Below, one piece after another: positions 55,447-63,211 of a stretch of 64,000 nt of DNA. Below the pieces are notes generated by a model. That model searched no databases and was not told the origin of the DNA. It was given only the letters and a program-made list of their open reading frames with translations. Position numbers and translations under genes: made by a program. Each line of letters opens with the position of its first letter. Position 1 is the first letter of the stretch. The stretch spans positions 3,286,001 to 3,350,000 of the forward strand of contig NZ_CP047241.1 in assembly GCF_009856625.1 (NCBI RefSeq), read 5' to 3'. This DNA is from Aquitalea denitrificans. GTDB lineage: Bacteria > Pseudomonadota > Gammaproteobacteria > Burkholderiales > Chromobacteriaceae.

Positions 55447-56226
55447 ATGAGCAACCAACAAGCAGCACTGTTCATCTCTCACGGCGCACCCACGCTTCCT
55501 ATTGAAGACAGTCCAACCCGCCACTTTCTGACGCAATTGGGCCAAACCCTGCCGCGTCCACGTGCCATCATCGTGGTATCGGCACACTGGGAAAGCACTA
55601 TTCCCATGGTCAACCTGGCGGAAAACCCGGAAACCATGTACGACTTTGGCGGTTTTCCTTCCATTCTGTACACCCTGCGCTACCCCGCCCGTACCGATCT
55701 CAAGCTGGCAGCTGATGTCGTGGACAAGCTGCGTGAATCGGGCCTGCGCATAGGAACCACCGACCAGCGCAGCCTGGATCATGGCATGTGGACGCCACTG
55801 ATGTTGATGTACCCAGAGGCAGATATCCCGCTAGTCATGGTGTCGCTACCGCATGGTGCCAGTGCAGATACCTTTTTCCAGATGGGTCGCGCACTTAGGG
55901 CACTGCGAGACGATAATGTGCTGATCATCGGCTCTGGCAGCTACACGCATAATCTATGGCAACTCAGCCCAGACGGTAGCGCAACGCCACCATGGGCTGC
56001 CGCCTTTGCCAACTGGATGGATCTAGCCCTGCAGGAAAACCGTCAGCAGGATATCCTGCGCTGGAAGCAGCTGGCCCCGCTGGCTCGCGAAAACCACCCG
56101 ACGGATGAACATTTCAACCCGCTACTGGTGGTAATGGGAGCCGCATCGGATGCTACCGCCCCGGTGAAACTGCACGACGACTGGCGCATGGGTTCGCTCT
56201 CCATGGCCTGCTGGCGTTTTGACTGA
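55447..56226 (+). CDS. LigB/DODA-type extradiol dioxygenase (YgiD-like)
   Basis: 259 residues from ATG 55447 (alternative ATG at 55420). Metal-binding histidines occur in FISHGAPTLP, VVSAHWES, SLDHGMWTPLMLMYP and IGSGSYTHNL. The family opens catechol-type rings; E. coli YgiD acts on L-DOPA. Physiological substrate here unknown. Convergent with pyrD, with a shared terminator. Confidence 0.87.
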   Translation: MSNQQAALFISHGAPTLPIEDSPTRHFLTQLGQTLPRPRAIIVVSAHWESTIPMVNLAENPETMYDFGGFPSILYTLRYPARTDLKLAADVVDKLRESGLRIGTTDQRSLDHGMWTPLMLMYPEADIPLVMVSLPHGASADTFFQMGRALRALRDDNVLIIGSGSYTHNLWQLSPDGSATPPWAAAFANWMDLALQENRQQDILRWKQLAPLARENHPTDEHFNPLLVVMGAASDATAPVKLHDDWRMGSLSMACWRFD

Positions 56227-56241
56227 CTCCGCCGGTAAGTG

Positions 56242-56266
56242 ACAAGGGCCCCAGCGGGGCCCTTGT
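56242..56266. terminator. Bidirectional terminator between the dioxygenase and pyrD
   Basis: Perfect 11-bp stem ACAAGGGCCCC / GGGGCCCTTGT with a 3-base loop. Confidence 0.8.
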
Positions 56267-56283
56267 CGTTTGTGGCTACGCTG

Positions 56284-57222
56284 TTACAGCGTTTTCAACT
56301 TGCCACGGAAATCATCCAAGCAGGTATAGCCCTTGAGCAACATCAGATCGCCCAGCTCTCCCAGAATGCGAGCAAATGCACCCTCGCCTTCTTCGTACAG
56401 ACATGTGCCAATCTGCACTGCAGTCGCACCGGCTAGAATGTGCATGAATGCTTCGCGCCCGCTATTGATGCCACCGCAACCCACCACATGCTTGCCAATC
56501 AATAACCGGGCAAACTCGCGCACATTCGCCAGTGCCGTCGGCAGTACATAACTGCCGCCCAGCCCACCCAGACCATCCTTGGGCTTGATGACCACGCTTT
56601 CTGTCTCCGCATCGATGACCAGGCCATTGCCGATGGAGTTGATACAGGTGACAAAGCGCACACCGGTAAACGCATTCAACAAATCTGCCATCTGGGCAAA
56701 ATGAACCGGGTCAAAATACGGAGGTAGCTTGACACCAAATGCTCCCGGGTAGATACGGCTGATCTCGGCCAGGGTGATCGCACATGCATCCGGGTCGTAA
56801 CCCAACTGCGGCTTGCCTGGCAGATTCGGGCAGGACAGGTTTACCTCCGGGATGCAGGGCAAGTTACTGGCAGCCAGGTCTGCCAGCATGCTCAGATTGT
56901 CTTCCAGCGTCATCCCTGAAATGGACAGAAATAGTGGCTTGCCCTGATTGTACGGATAGCTGCTCGCATAGTCGCGATAGTAGGCGTAGCCCGCATTGGG
57001 CAGGCCCATGGAGTTGATGCTGCCCATGGCGGTAGCACAGTAGCGCGGCTCCGGATTGCCATCCCGCGGCTGCAAGGTGCAGCTTTTGCTGATGACCGCG
57101 CCGGCGGCGGAATGGCGTACCTGCTCCAGTTCGGCAACAGAGCGGCACATCACGCCGGAAGCGTTATACAGAGGATTGGCCATGGTCAGACCAAGCCAGG
57201 ATACAGACAGGTCTACCCGCAT
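56284..57222 (-). CDS. Dihydroorotate dehydrogenase, class 1A type
   Basis: 312 residues. The active-site cysteine is C131 in EVNLSCPNLPGKPQ, and ISKSCTLQPRDGNPEPRY and GVGGI-like VVGCGGINSGREAF are present. Cysteine rather than serine and the soluble length place it in class 1A (fumarate-dependent, PyrDA type), not the membrane class 2 normal in proteobacteria. ATG at 57222 with GGGGA upstream. It may be an accessory or horizontally acquired copy. Confidence 0.87.
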   Translation of the reverse strand: MRVDLSVSWLGLTMANPLYNASGVMCRSVAELEQVRHSAAGAVISKSCTLQPRDGNPEPRYCATAMGSINSMGLPNAGYAYYRDYASSYPYNQGKPLFLSISGMTLEDNLSMLADLAASNLPCIPEVNLSCPNLPGKPQLGYDPDACAITLAEISRIYPGAFGVKLPPYFDPVHFAQMADLLNAFTGVRFVTCINSIGNGLVIDAETESVVIKPKDGLGGLGGSYVLPTALANVREFARLLIGKHVVGCGGINSGREAFMHILAGATAVQIGTCLYEEGEGAFARILGELGDLMLLKGYTCLDDFRGKLKTL

Positions 57223-57358
57223 GTTTTCTTCCCCGACAGTCAAAAGCGCCAGTGTGCCGGGCGATGCCGGCCTGCGTTCTGCGCCATATCAAGCAGGCAA
57301 GCAGAAAGGACAAACGGCCGCATTGCGGCCGCTTGTTACTGGCAGATGGCAGTCCGCG

Positions 57359-59128
57359 TCAGCGCAGCAGATGCAGGCCCTGGTAGAAAGCAAAGGAAAT
57401 CACCCAGGCCAGCAATACTGACCAGCCCACTGACAGCGCAGTAAAAGCGCGGCTTTTCGACTCGCGCCGGATTGCTGCCACGGTGGACAAGCAGGGTACA
57501 TACACCAGGGTGAAAATCAGGAAGCTCATGGCCGATGCCCAGTCCAGATGGTGCAACAGGGCTGCGCCCAACCCGGCTTCCGGCACGCCGTAAATCACCG
57601 CCAAGCCACCCAGCAGGATTTCCTTGGCCACAAAGCCCACCAGCAGGGCAACCGCCAGTTCATGCTTGATGCCGATGGGGTCGAGTACCGGTGCCATCAG
57701 GCTGCCCAGCATGTCGGCCAGCGTCTTGTTGTCCCCGGCCGGGATGTGCGACACCAGCCAGACCAGCACCACCCCCATCAGGATGAAGCTGGACGCCAGC
57801 TCCAGAAAGGCCCGTACCTCACCAACGGCACGGATCAGCATGTGGCGCACCCCTGGCAGGCGATATGGTGGAACCTCCAGCAAGAAGGCTTCATTGCCCT
57901 GATAACGGTGTTTGAACACCCATGCGGTAAAAATGGCCACGGCAAAACTCAGCAGATACAACAGTAGTAATACCCAGGGTGCCTGCTGGGGCCGAAACAG
58001 GATGCCAGCAAAAAACACGACTACCTGCAAACGGGCCGAACATAGCGAGAAGGGAATGATCAGCATGGTGAGTAGCCTTTGCTTGCGCTCACGCATCACC
58101 CGCGTTCCCAGAATGGCCGGTACATTGCAACCAAAGCCCATCAACTGCATGACAAAACCACGGCCATCCAGACCCAGGCGTGCCATGAAGGCATCTGTCA
58201 GATAAGCAGCCCGAGCCAGATAGCCACTATCCTCCACCATGGCCATCAGGATGAAGAATACGAAGAGGATGGGGGCAAACGTCACCACGGTGGAAACACC
58301 TTGCCAGATACCGTCCAGCAGCAGGCTTTGCACGATGGCCGGCAATGCACTGGTCCACGGGCCAAGTGCCGCCGCCTTGAACCAGTCCAGGCCGGCACCC
58401 ACCACATCCTGCAATGGCGTGCCAATCTGGTATGTCAGATTGAACAGCAAGGCCATGAAGGCAAAAAACAGCGGTAAACCCAGCCAGGGATGCATCAGCC
58501 AGGCATCCACTTTCTCGGTCACGCCCTGCGGCAGCACTGGGGGCAAGGACCACACCCCCGACAGGCGGGCACGCGCCATGTCAATGGCCTCACGCGTTTC
58601 CGGAATCTGATCCAGCGCAGCATGGCAAGGCGTCTTGGTCTCGGCAGCCTGACGATTCAGCGCATCCATCAGCCGCGGCCACCCTTCCATACGCTTGGCC
58701 GACACCAGCACCACGGGAATACCCAGCCGCTGTTGCAAGGCTTCTACATCCAGTTGCACCCCCAGCAAACGCGCTTCGTCCGCCATATTCAGAACCAGTA
58801 CGGCAGGCAAGCCACTGGCCAGAACCTGCAGTGCCAATGGAAGCTGGCGGTCAAGCTGGGCCGCATTGAGCACCAGCACTACCGCATCAAAGGCCGTGCT
58901 CATCAACACATCCCTCACCACGGCTTCATCGTCGGTATAACCGGTAAGGTCGTTCACACCGGGCAGATCCACCAGCTCCACCATACTGCCGCCCAGCAAC
59001 AGTCGTGCGCTGGTGAGATCCACCGTCAGGCCGGGCCAGTTCCCCACCCGCTGCGACATGCCGGTCAGGCGGTTGAAAACGGTGGATTTTCCGGTATTGG
59101 GTAAGCCGATCAAGGCAAATCGCTTCAT
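57359..59128 (-). CDS. feoB: Ferrous iron transporter FeoB (short form)
   Basis: 589 residues, shorter than the usual 750+. The G domain has G1 GLPNTGKS, G3 DLPGVNDL and G4 NMADE. The membrane part has two Gate domains, with FGCNVPAILGTRVMRERKQR and LVYVPCLSTVAAIRRES. The C-terminal cytoplasmic extension of longer FeoB proteins is absent. It imports Fe2+ with GTP hydrolysis. Its start overlaps the feoA stop by ATGA. Confidence 0.92.
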   Translation of the reverse strand: MKRFALIGLPNTGKSTVFNRLTGMSQRVGNWPGLTVDLTSARLLLGGSMVELVDLPGVNDLTGYTDDEAVVRDVLMSTAFDAVVLVLNAAQLDRQLPLALQVLASGLPAVLVLNMADEARLLGVQLDVEALQQRLGIPVVLVSAKRMEGWPRLMDALNRQAAETKTPCHAALDQIPETREAIDMARARLSGVWSLPPVLPQGVTEKVDAWLMHPWLGLPLFFAFMALLFNLTYQIGTPLQDVVGAGLDWFKAAALGPWTSALPAIVQSLLLDGIWQGVSTVVTFAPILFVFFILMAMVEDSGYLARAAYLTDAFMARLGLDGRGFVMQLMGFGCNVPAILGTRVMRERKQRLLTMLIIPFSLCSARLQVVVFFAGILFRPQQAPWVLLLLYLLSFAVAIFTAWVFKHRYQGNEAFLLEVPPYRLPGVRHMLIRAVGEVRAFLELASSFILMGVVLVWLVSHIPAGDNKTLADMLGSLMAPVLDPIGIKHELAVALLVGFVAKEILLGGLAVIYGVPEAGLGAALLHHLDWASAMSFLIFTLVYVPCLSTVAAIRRESKSRAFTALSVGWSVLLAWVISFAFYQGLHLLR

Positions 59129-59355
59129 CTTGCTACCCGAACCTGAATGAATTTTGCCAGGCTACGTCGTAGCAGAAAGCGGGTACAACCCACTTCCAAT
59201 ACCAGCGGGCCACCAAACGGCGCACGACGGGACAGATTGAATTGGCTGCCTGGGATAAGGCCAAAGGCTGCCACCCTGCGGAAGGCCTCATCTGACAGAT
59301 CAAGACTGTGCACCACCCCTTTGCACCCCACAGGGAGCTTGTCCAGAGACACCAT
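59125..59355 (-). CDS. feoA: FeoA ferrous iron transport protein
   Basis: 76 residues of an SH3-like fold: VGCKGVVHSLDLSDEAFRRV then AAFGLIPGSQFNLSRRAPFG and GGPLVLEVGCTRFLLRR. It assists FeoB. ATG at 59355 chosen; TTG/GTG codons up to 59367 are alternatives. Coupled to feoB. Confidence 0.9.
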   Translation of the reverse strand: MVSLDKLPVGCKGVVHSLDLSDEAFRRVAAFGLIPGSQFNLSRRAPFGGPLVLEVGCTRFLLRRSLAKFIQVRVAR

Positions 59356-59374
59356 GCTCGACACCAATAACGCG

Positions 59375-59390
59375 AATAATTTGCATTATT
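59375..59390. promoter_or_regulatory. Possible Fur-like site upstream of feoA
   Basis: AATAAT-TTGC-ATTATT is an inverted repeat about 20 bases before the feoA start. It resembles a weak Fur half-site pair. Confidence 0.4.
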
Positions 59391-59550
59391 GTACGCAATC
59401 CTCCCTACTAACGGTAAGGTCTACTTGCATACCATCCGGAGAAGTCTTGAGCAATATCAATCCGACGTTGTCCTCATCCTGAACTGCAGTGTGAATCCCG
59501 CGGCAACGGTGGCCCTGCTGCGGCATACCGTTTAGAATCTGGCTCATCTC
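59386..59550 (-). CDS. Small possible gene upstream of feoA
   Basis: 54 residues (MSQILNGMPQQGHRCRGIHT...) with AGGA 10 bases before the ATG. It overlaps the candidate feoA operator and faces away from dcd. No family recognised; could be a short iron-operon protein or not a gene. Confidence 0.3.
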   Translation of the reverse strand, partial: EMSQILNGMPQQGHRCRGIHTAVQDEDNVGLILLKTSPDGMQVDLTVSREDCVQ

Positions 59551-59575
59551 AAATTTTCCTGACGGACCCCCGACC

Positions 59576-60145
59576 ATGAGCATCAAATCCGACAAGTGGA
59601 TCCGCCGTATGGCGCAAGATCACAACATGATCGAGCCGTTTGAACATAACCAGATCAAAAACGTCAATGGTGAGAAGGTAATCTCCTTCGGCACCTCCAG
59701 CTATGGTTACGATATTCGGTGTGCCGACGAATTCAAGGTATTCACCAATATCAACAGCACCATTGTCGACCCCAAGAATTTTGACCCGGACTCTTTTGTC
59801 GAAGTATCCGGCAAGGGCTACTGCATCATCCCGCCCAACAGCTTTGCACTGGCCCGCACGGTGGAATACTTCCGCATCCCGCGCTCGGTCCTGACCGTCT
59901 GCCTGGGCAAATCCACTTATGCACGCTGCGGCATCATCGTCAACGTGACGCCTTTTGAGCCGGAATGGGAAGGCTATGTAACGCTGGAATTCTCCAATAC
60001 CACGCCACTGCCGGCCAAAATCTATGCCAACGAAGGGGTCGCGCAGGTATTGTTCTTCGAATCAGACGAAGTATGTGATGTGTCCTATGCCGACCGCGCC
60101 GGCAAATACATGGGCCAGATCGGTGTAACCCTGCCACGCCCCTGA
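59576..60145 (+). CDS. dcd: dCTP deaminase
   Basis: 189 residues. SSYGYDIRCADEF, GKSTYARCGIIVNVTPFEPE and EWEGYVTLEFSNTTPLPAKI contain the catalytic glutamate and nucleotide-binding residues. It makes dUTP from dCTP for dTMP synthesis. Normal length for the trimeric proteobacterial type. Confidence 0.97.
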   Translation: MSIKSDKWIRRMAQDHNMIEPFEHNQIKNVNGEKVISFGTSSYGYDIRCADEFKVFTNINSTIVDPKNFDPDSFVEVSGKGYCIIPPNSFALARTVEYFRIPRSVLTVCLGKSTYARCGIIVNVTPFEPEWEGYVTLEFSNTTPLPAKIYANEGVAQVLFFESDEVCDVSYADRAGKYMGQIGVTLPRP

Positions 60146-60182
60146 TTGCAGCCATTGCCATGCATGGCAGGCACTTACGACA

Positions 60183-60206
60183 AGGACAGCCACGGCTGTC
60201 CTTTTT
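60183..60206 (+). terminator. Terminator of dcd
   Basis: AGGACAGCC / GGCTGTCCT stem followed by T residues. Confidence 0.85.
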
Positions 60207-60513
60207 AATTCACTTGGCATTTAAATCCGGCTCGCAAATTCGCGTAGCTGTTCTAGGATGAACTGTAGGTTAAAGACATTTGTATCTGTCAACCCACCAA
60301 TCGAACAGTTTCTCTTGGGGCGTCGCGGTTCCCCCTTGCCGTAACGTCCCTTTTTTTATGCGCATGTAATGACATTGTATTTATATGATGGAAATAAAAT
60401 TCAAAGCAATTATTGTACTGACAGGCAACCAACCGATATCCAATCACCAAAAAAAACAGGGCCAGCCATGCTAACCCTGTCACTCCCTCTTCCCCGGTGA
60501 CCCCGTTGTTATC
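60207..60513. other. Gene-free stretch past dcd
   Basis: About 300 bases with no convincing protein gene. It contains the orphan terminator above. No clear promoter was found. Confidence 0.5.
60317..60357 (+). terminator. Second strong terminator with no gene before it
   Basis: A 10-bp stem with one internal loop (GGGGCGT..CGG pairs with CCG..ACGTCCC through a G-U pair) is followed by seven T residues. It lies 110 bases past the dcd terminator in gene-free DNA, hinting at a small RNA ending here. Confidence 0.55.
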
Positions 60514-60822
60514 CTAAATGACCTCACTGGCCTGCTGGCATGGATCATCCATCAAACGCCTGGCACTTTCCGCAAGCAGATCCAGATCGTCATCCAGATG
60601 CTCTTGCATGTCCATGAGCGCAGCGCGCAACACCACAGCGGCCAGTTCAGCCTGATTTCCGCTGAAGACATGTGCCAAAACACGTAACTCCCGGCAGGCA
60701 TGCAAATCCAGTGGAATCTCCAGAGTACGGACCACCTCGACCCGTGTTATCTCATCTGTTGACATACCTTTGCTGCGGCAGCTTTCCAGCTCGCCCAGCA
60801 AGCCTTTCAGAGCCAGTCCCAT
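60514..60822 (-). CDS. Small protein of unknown function (102 residues)
   Basis: ATG at 60822 chosen because AAAGGAG lies 6 bases before it. Mostly helical; ITRVEVVRTLEIPLDLHACR looks like a ribbon-helix-like segment, then AVVLRAALMDMQEHLDDDLD acidic helices. No family recognised. Confidence 0.6.
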   Translation of the reverse strand: MGLALKGLLGELESCRSKGMSTDEITRVEVVRTLEIPLDLHACRELRVLAHVFSGNQAELAAVVLRAALMDMQEHLDDDLDLLAESARRLMDDPCQQASEVI

Positions 60823-61041
60823 CGCCATCTCCTTTCGTGTCACTTTAACGCTAGACCCGACCTGTACAGAACCAAAGGCATCTCCGCCAAGCAATTGACT
60901 TGAAACAATAAAACACCATCCAACGATGTTGGACGGTGCATATGCAGTTGCGGGGAAGGAATGCAAAAATGGCTGCCCTATCACCATAGGACAGCCACCA
61001 GGAAATACCATCGCTACCCACACACCAGACTGCAAAGATAA

Positions 61042-61069
61042 AAAACCCCATACCGTTGCATGGGGTTTT
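61042..61069. terminator. Bidirectional terminator
   Basis: AAAACCCCAT / ATGGGGTTTT stem between ychJ and the 102-residue gene. Confidence 0.7.
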
Positions 61070-61124
61070 CAGTGTCTGTGATGGCTACAGCACTTCATTC
61101 GCGCCGACTGTATCAAGACTTGTA

Positions 61125-61535
61125 TCAGCCTTCTTCAGCATCTCCATCGACATAGAACCAGCGTCCCTCCTCCTTGCGGAATCGGCTGATTTCATGCAAA
61201 CGCTGGGCACGACCATTTACCTTGTAGCGAGCAACAAACTCTACCACGCCGGCTTCATCGCTCTCACCACCCGCCTGAGTACTCAGCACATCCAGCGACA
61301 GCCATTTTACAAAACGTTCCTCCCGCGACAGATCCAGTTCGGCCGGACGAGTCGATTGATGCCAGCTAGCCAGCAGGTATTCACCATTATTCATGGTGTA
61401 GGCTGCATAACGGGAACGCATCAGGCTTTCTGCCGTAGGGGCAAGCACACCAGCATCAATATAACGGCCACAGCATTCGTCAAAGGAGGCGGACAGACCA
61501 CAGGGGCAGCCGCTGGATTGTTTTTTCTTGCTCAT
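61125..61535 (-). CDS. ychJ: YchJ-family (UPF0225) protein with SEC-C motif
   Basis: 136 residues. The N-terminal zinc site is CPCGLSASFDECCGRYID. The rest (AESLMRSRYAAYTMNNGEYL, KVNGRAQRLHEISRFRKEEG) is the YchJ domain of the NTF2-like fold. Function unknown. Seven bases from the upstream lipoprotein gene. Confidence 0.88.
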   Translation of the reverse strand: MSKKKQSSGCPCGLSASFDECCGRYIDAGVLAPTAESLMRSRYAAYTMNNGEYLLASWHQSTRPAELDLSREERFVKWLSLDVLSTQAGGESDEAGVVEFVARYKVNGRAQRLHEISRFRKEEGRWFYVDGDAEEG

Positions 61536-61542
61536 TGTTTCA

Positions 61543-62016
61543 TCAGCCCAGAGCGGGCAATCCATAGAGTTTCAACAGAAAATTGGTAAAAACCGGTTGT
61601 GGCGGCTTGGGCTGCATCTTGGGCCAGCGCCGTAACCACTCCCGCAAACGCATTTCCATCCTGGCCTGGGATTCTTCCTGACTTAGCCGACCAGCATCGC
61701 GCTCTACAGCCAGGTAGCGATACATGGCAAAGTTGTTGTCATCTACCAAGTTGGCACCGATCAGCCGCAAGCGATAAGTATTGAGCTGATCCGCAGCAGC
61801 AACCCGACTGAGTTCACTCGCCTTGACCTTGCCAGCCAATCGATTGGCTTCCTTCAGCAACTGCTCTACCTTGCTTTCCGATACCGAGGGCGTAACAGGC
61901 GGGTGTGTCGGACGCATGCCACTTTGTGGTGCCGGTGCTTGTTGCAACAGACTGCAGCCACCGAGCAAGACTGGCATCACAATCAGCAACTGCAGGGATT
62001 TGGGGATGGAAATCAT
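61543..62016 (-). CDS. Small lipoprotein of unknown function
   Basis: 157 residues with a signal ending VLLGGC, so likely lipidated. A Pro-rich linker and a helical region follow (KVEQLLKEANRLAGKVKASE, RLSQEESQARMEMRLREWLR). No family recognised. Likely co-transcribed with ychJ. Confidence 0.65.
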   Translation of the reverse strand: MISIPKSLQLLIVMPVLLGGCSLLQQAPAPQSGMRPTHPPVTPSVSESKVEQLLKEANRLAGKVKASELSRVAAADQLNTYRLRLIGANLVDDNNFAMYRYLAVERDAGRLSQEESQARMEMRLREWLRRWPKMQPKPPQPVFTNFLLKLYGLPALG

Positions 62017-62099
62017 GGCGGTAGTGTAGCGGATATAAGGCGGTATTGGACAAAAAGCCCGGTCAAACAGTTCTGATAAGTTAATGGGCGGAAAAAACA

Positions 62100-62131
62100 A
62101 AACCGACCGGCATAGTTTGCACGGTCGGTTT
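62100..62131 (-). terminator. Terminator of cysK
   Basis: AAACCGACC / GGTCGGTTT stem with a 14-base loop, followed by T-rich sequence on the minus strand. Confidence 0.75.
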
Positions 62132-62158
62132 CAAGCACAAATCAAGCTGGCTGGCGGA

Positions 62159-63091
62159 TCAGGCCAGATGCTCGAACAGAGGAGTGGACAGATAACGCTC
62201 CCCGAAAGATGGAATCACCACCACAATCAGCTTGCCAACATTTTCAGGGCGCTTGGCCAACTCAATGGCCGCCCATACCGCAGCACCAGAGGAAATACCC
62301 ACCAGCACACCTTCCTGGGTCGCTACCGCGCGGGCGGTATCGAATGCATCATCGTTCTTTACCCGGATGATCTCGTCGTATACCGCGGTATTCAGGATAG
62401 AAGGGATGAAACCGGCACCAATTCCCTGGATCGGGTGCGGCCCTTTGGGCCCGCCAGACAGCACCGGGGAGGCATCAGGCTCCACTGCCACAATCTGTAC
62501 GCCAGGCTTGCGCGCCTTTAATACCTCGCCCACACCAGTCACGGTGCCACCAGTGCCCACACCTGCCACGAAGATATCAACCTGACCATCAGTATCACGC
62601 CAGATTTCTTCTGCCGTGGTGTTACGGTGCACTTCCGGATTGGCCGGGTTTTCAAACTGCTGTGGCATGAACCAGGTATCCGGGTTTTCATCCACCAACT
62701 GACGGGCCTTGGCAATGGCACCACCCATACCATCCGGGCCTGGCGTAAGGATGAGTTCGGCACCATAGGCCTTGAGCAATTGCCTGCGCTCACGACTCAT
62801 GGTTTCAGGCATGGTAATCACCAGCTTGTAGCCACGGGCGGCACATACCATGGCCAGACCAATGCCGGTATTGCCGGAAGTGGGTTCTACAATCGTGGTG
62901 TGCGGCCCAATCTTGCCAGCTTTCTCGGCAGCATCGATCATGGCGACAGCGATGCGATCCTTCACACTGTGGGCCGGGTTGAAAAACTCCAGCTTGGCCA
63001 CCACGGTGGCAACGCAGCCATCGGTAACACGGTTCAGTTTGACCAGAGGGGTATTGCCGATCAGGTCGGTTACGGTATTGGCGATACGCAT
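62159..63091 (-). CDS. cysK: Cysteine synthase (O-acetylserine sulfhydrylase)
   Basis: 310 residues of a PLP enzyme. The lysine is K44 in NPAHSVKDR. TSGNTGIGLA and the phosphate-binding GVGTGGTVTG are present. It makes cysteine from O-acetylserine and sulfide. The sequence fits CysK better than CysM. Confidence 0.94.
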   Translation of the reverse strand: MRIANTVTDLIGNTPLVKLNRVTDGCVATVVAKLEFFNPAHSVKDRIAVAMIDAAEKAGKIGPHTTIVEPTSGNTGIGLAMVCAARGYKLVITMPETMSRERRQLLKAYGAELILTPGPDGMGGAIAKARQLVDENPDTWFMPQQFENPANPEVHRNTTAEEIWRDTDGQVDIFVAGVGTGGTVTGVGEVLKARKPGVQIVAVEPDASPVLSGGPKGPHPIQGIGAGFIPSILNTAVYDEIIRVKNDDAFDTARAVATQEGVLVGISSGAAVWAAIELAKRPENVGKLIVVVIPSFGERYLSTPLFEHLA

Positions 63092-63136
63092 CGTCTTATT
63101 CTCCCGGGCAACATTAATGCAATGTTTAATAACACA

Positions 63137-63142
63137 TATAAT
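63137..63142 (+). promoter_or_regulatory. Candidate -10 box (TATAAT) for the ion channel gene
   Basis: TATAAT lies 70 bases before the channel start in an AT-rich divergent promoter with cysK. The -35 box is not clear. Confidence 0.35.
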
Positions 63143-63211
63143 ATATGAGCACCGGAAAAACGCTAATAGTGTTTGCTTCTATCCAATAAACCAACGGGTC
63201 CGCCACCTATC

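Noticed and set aside
60289..60483. 64-codon minus-strand frame in the gap after dcd
   Set aside because: No ribosome site, crosses the orphan terminator, no family.
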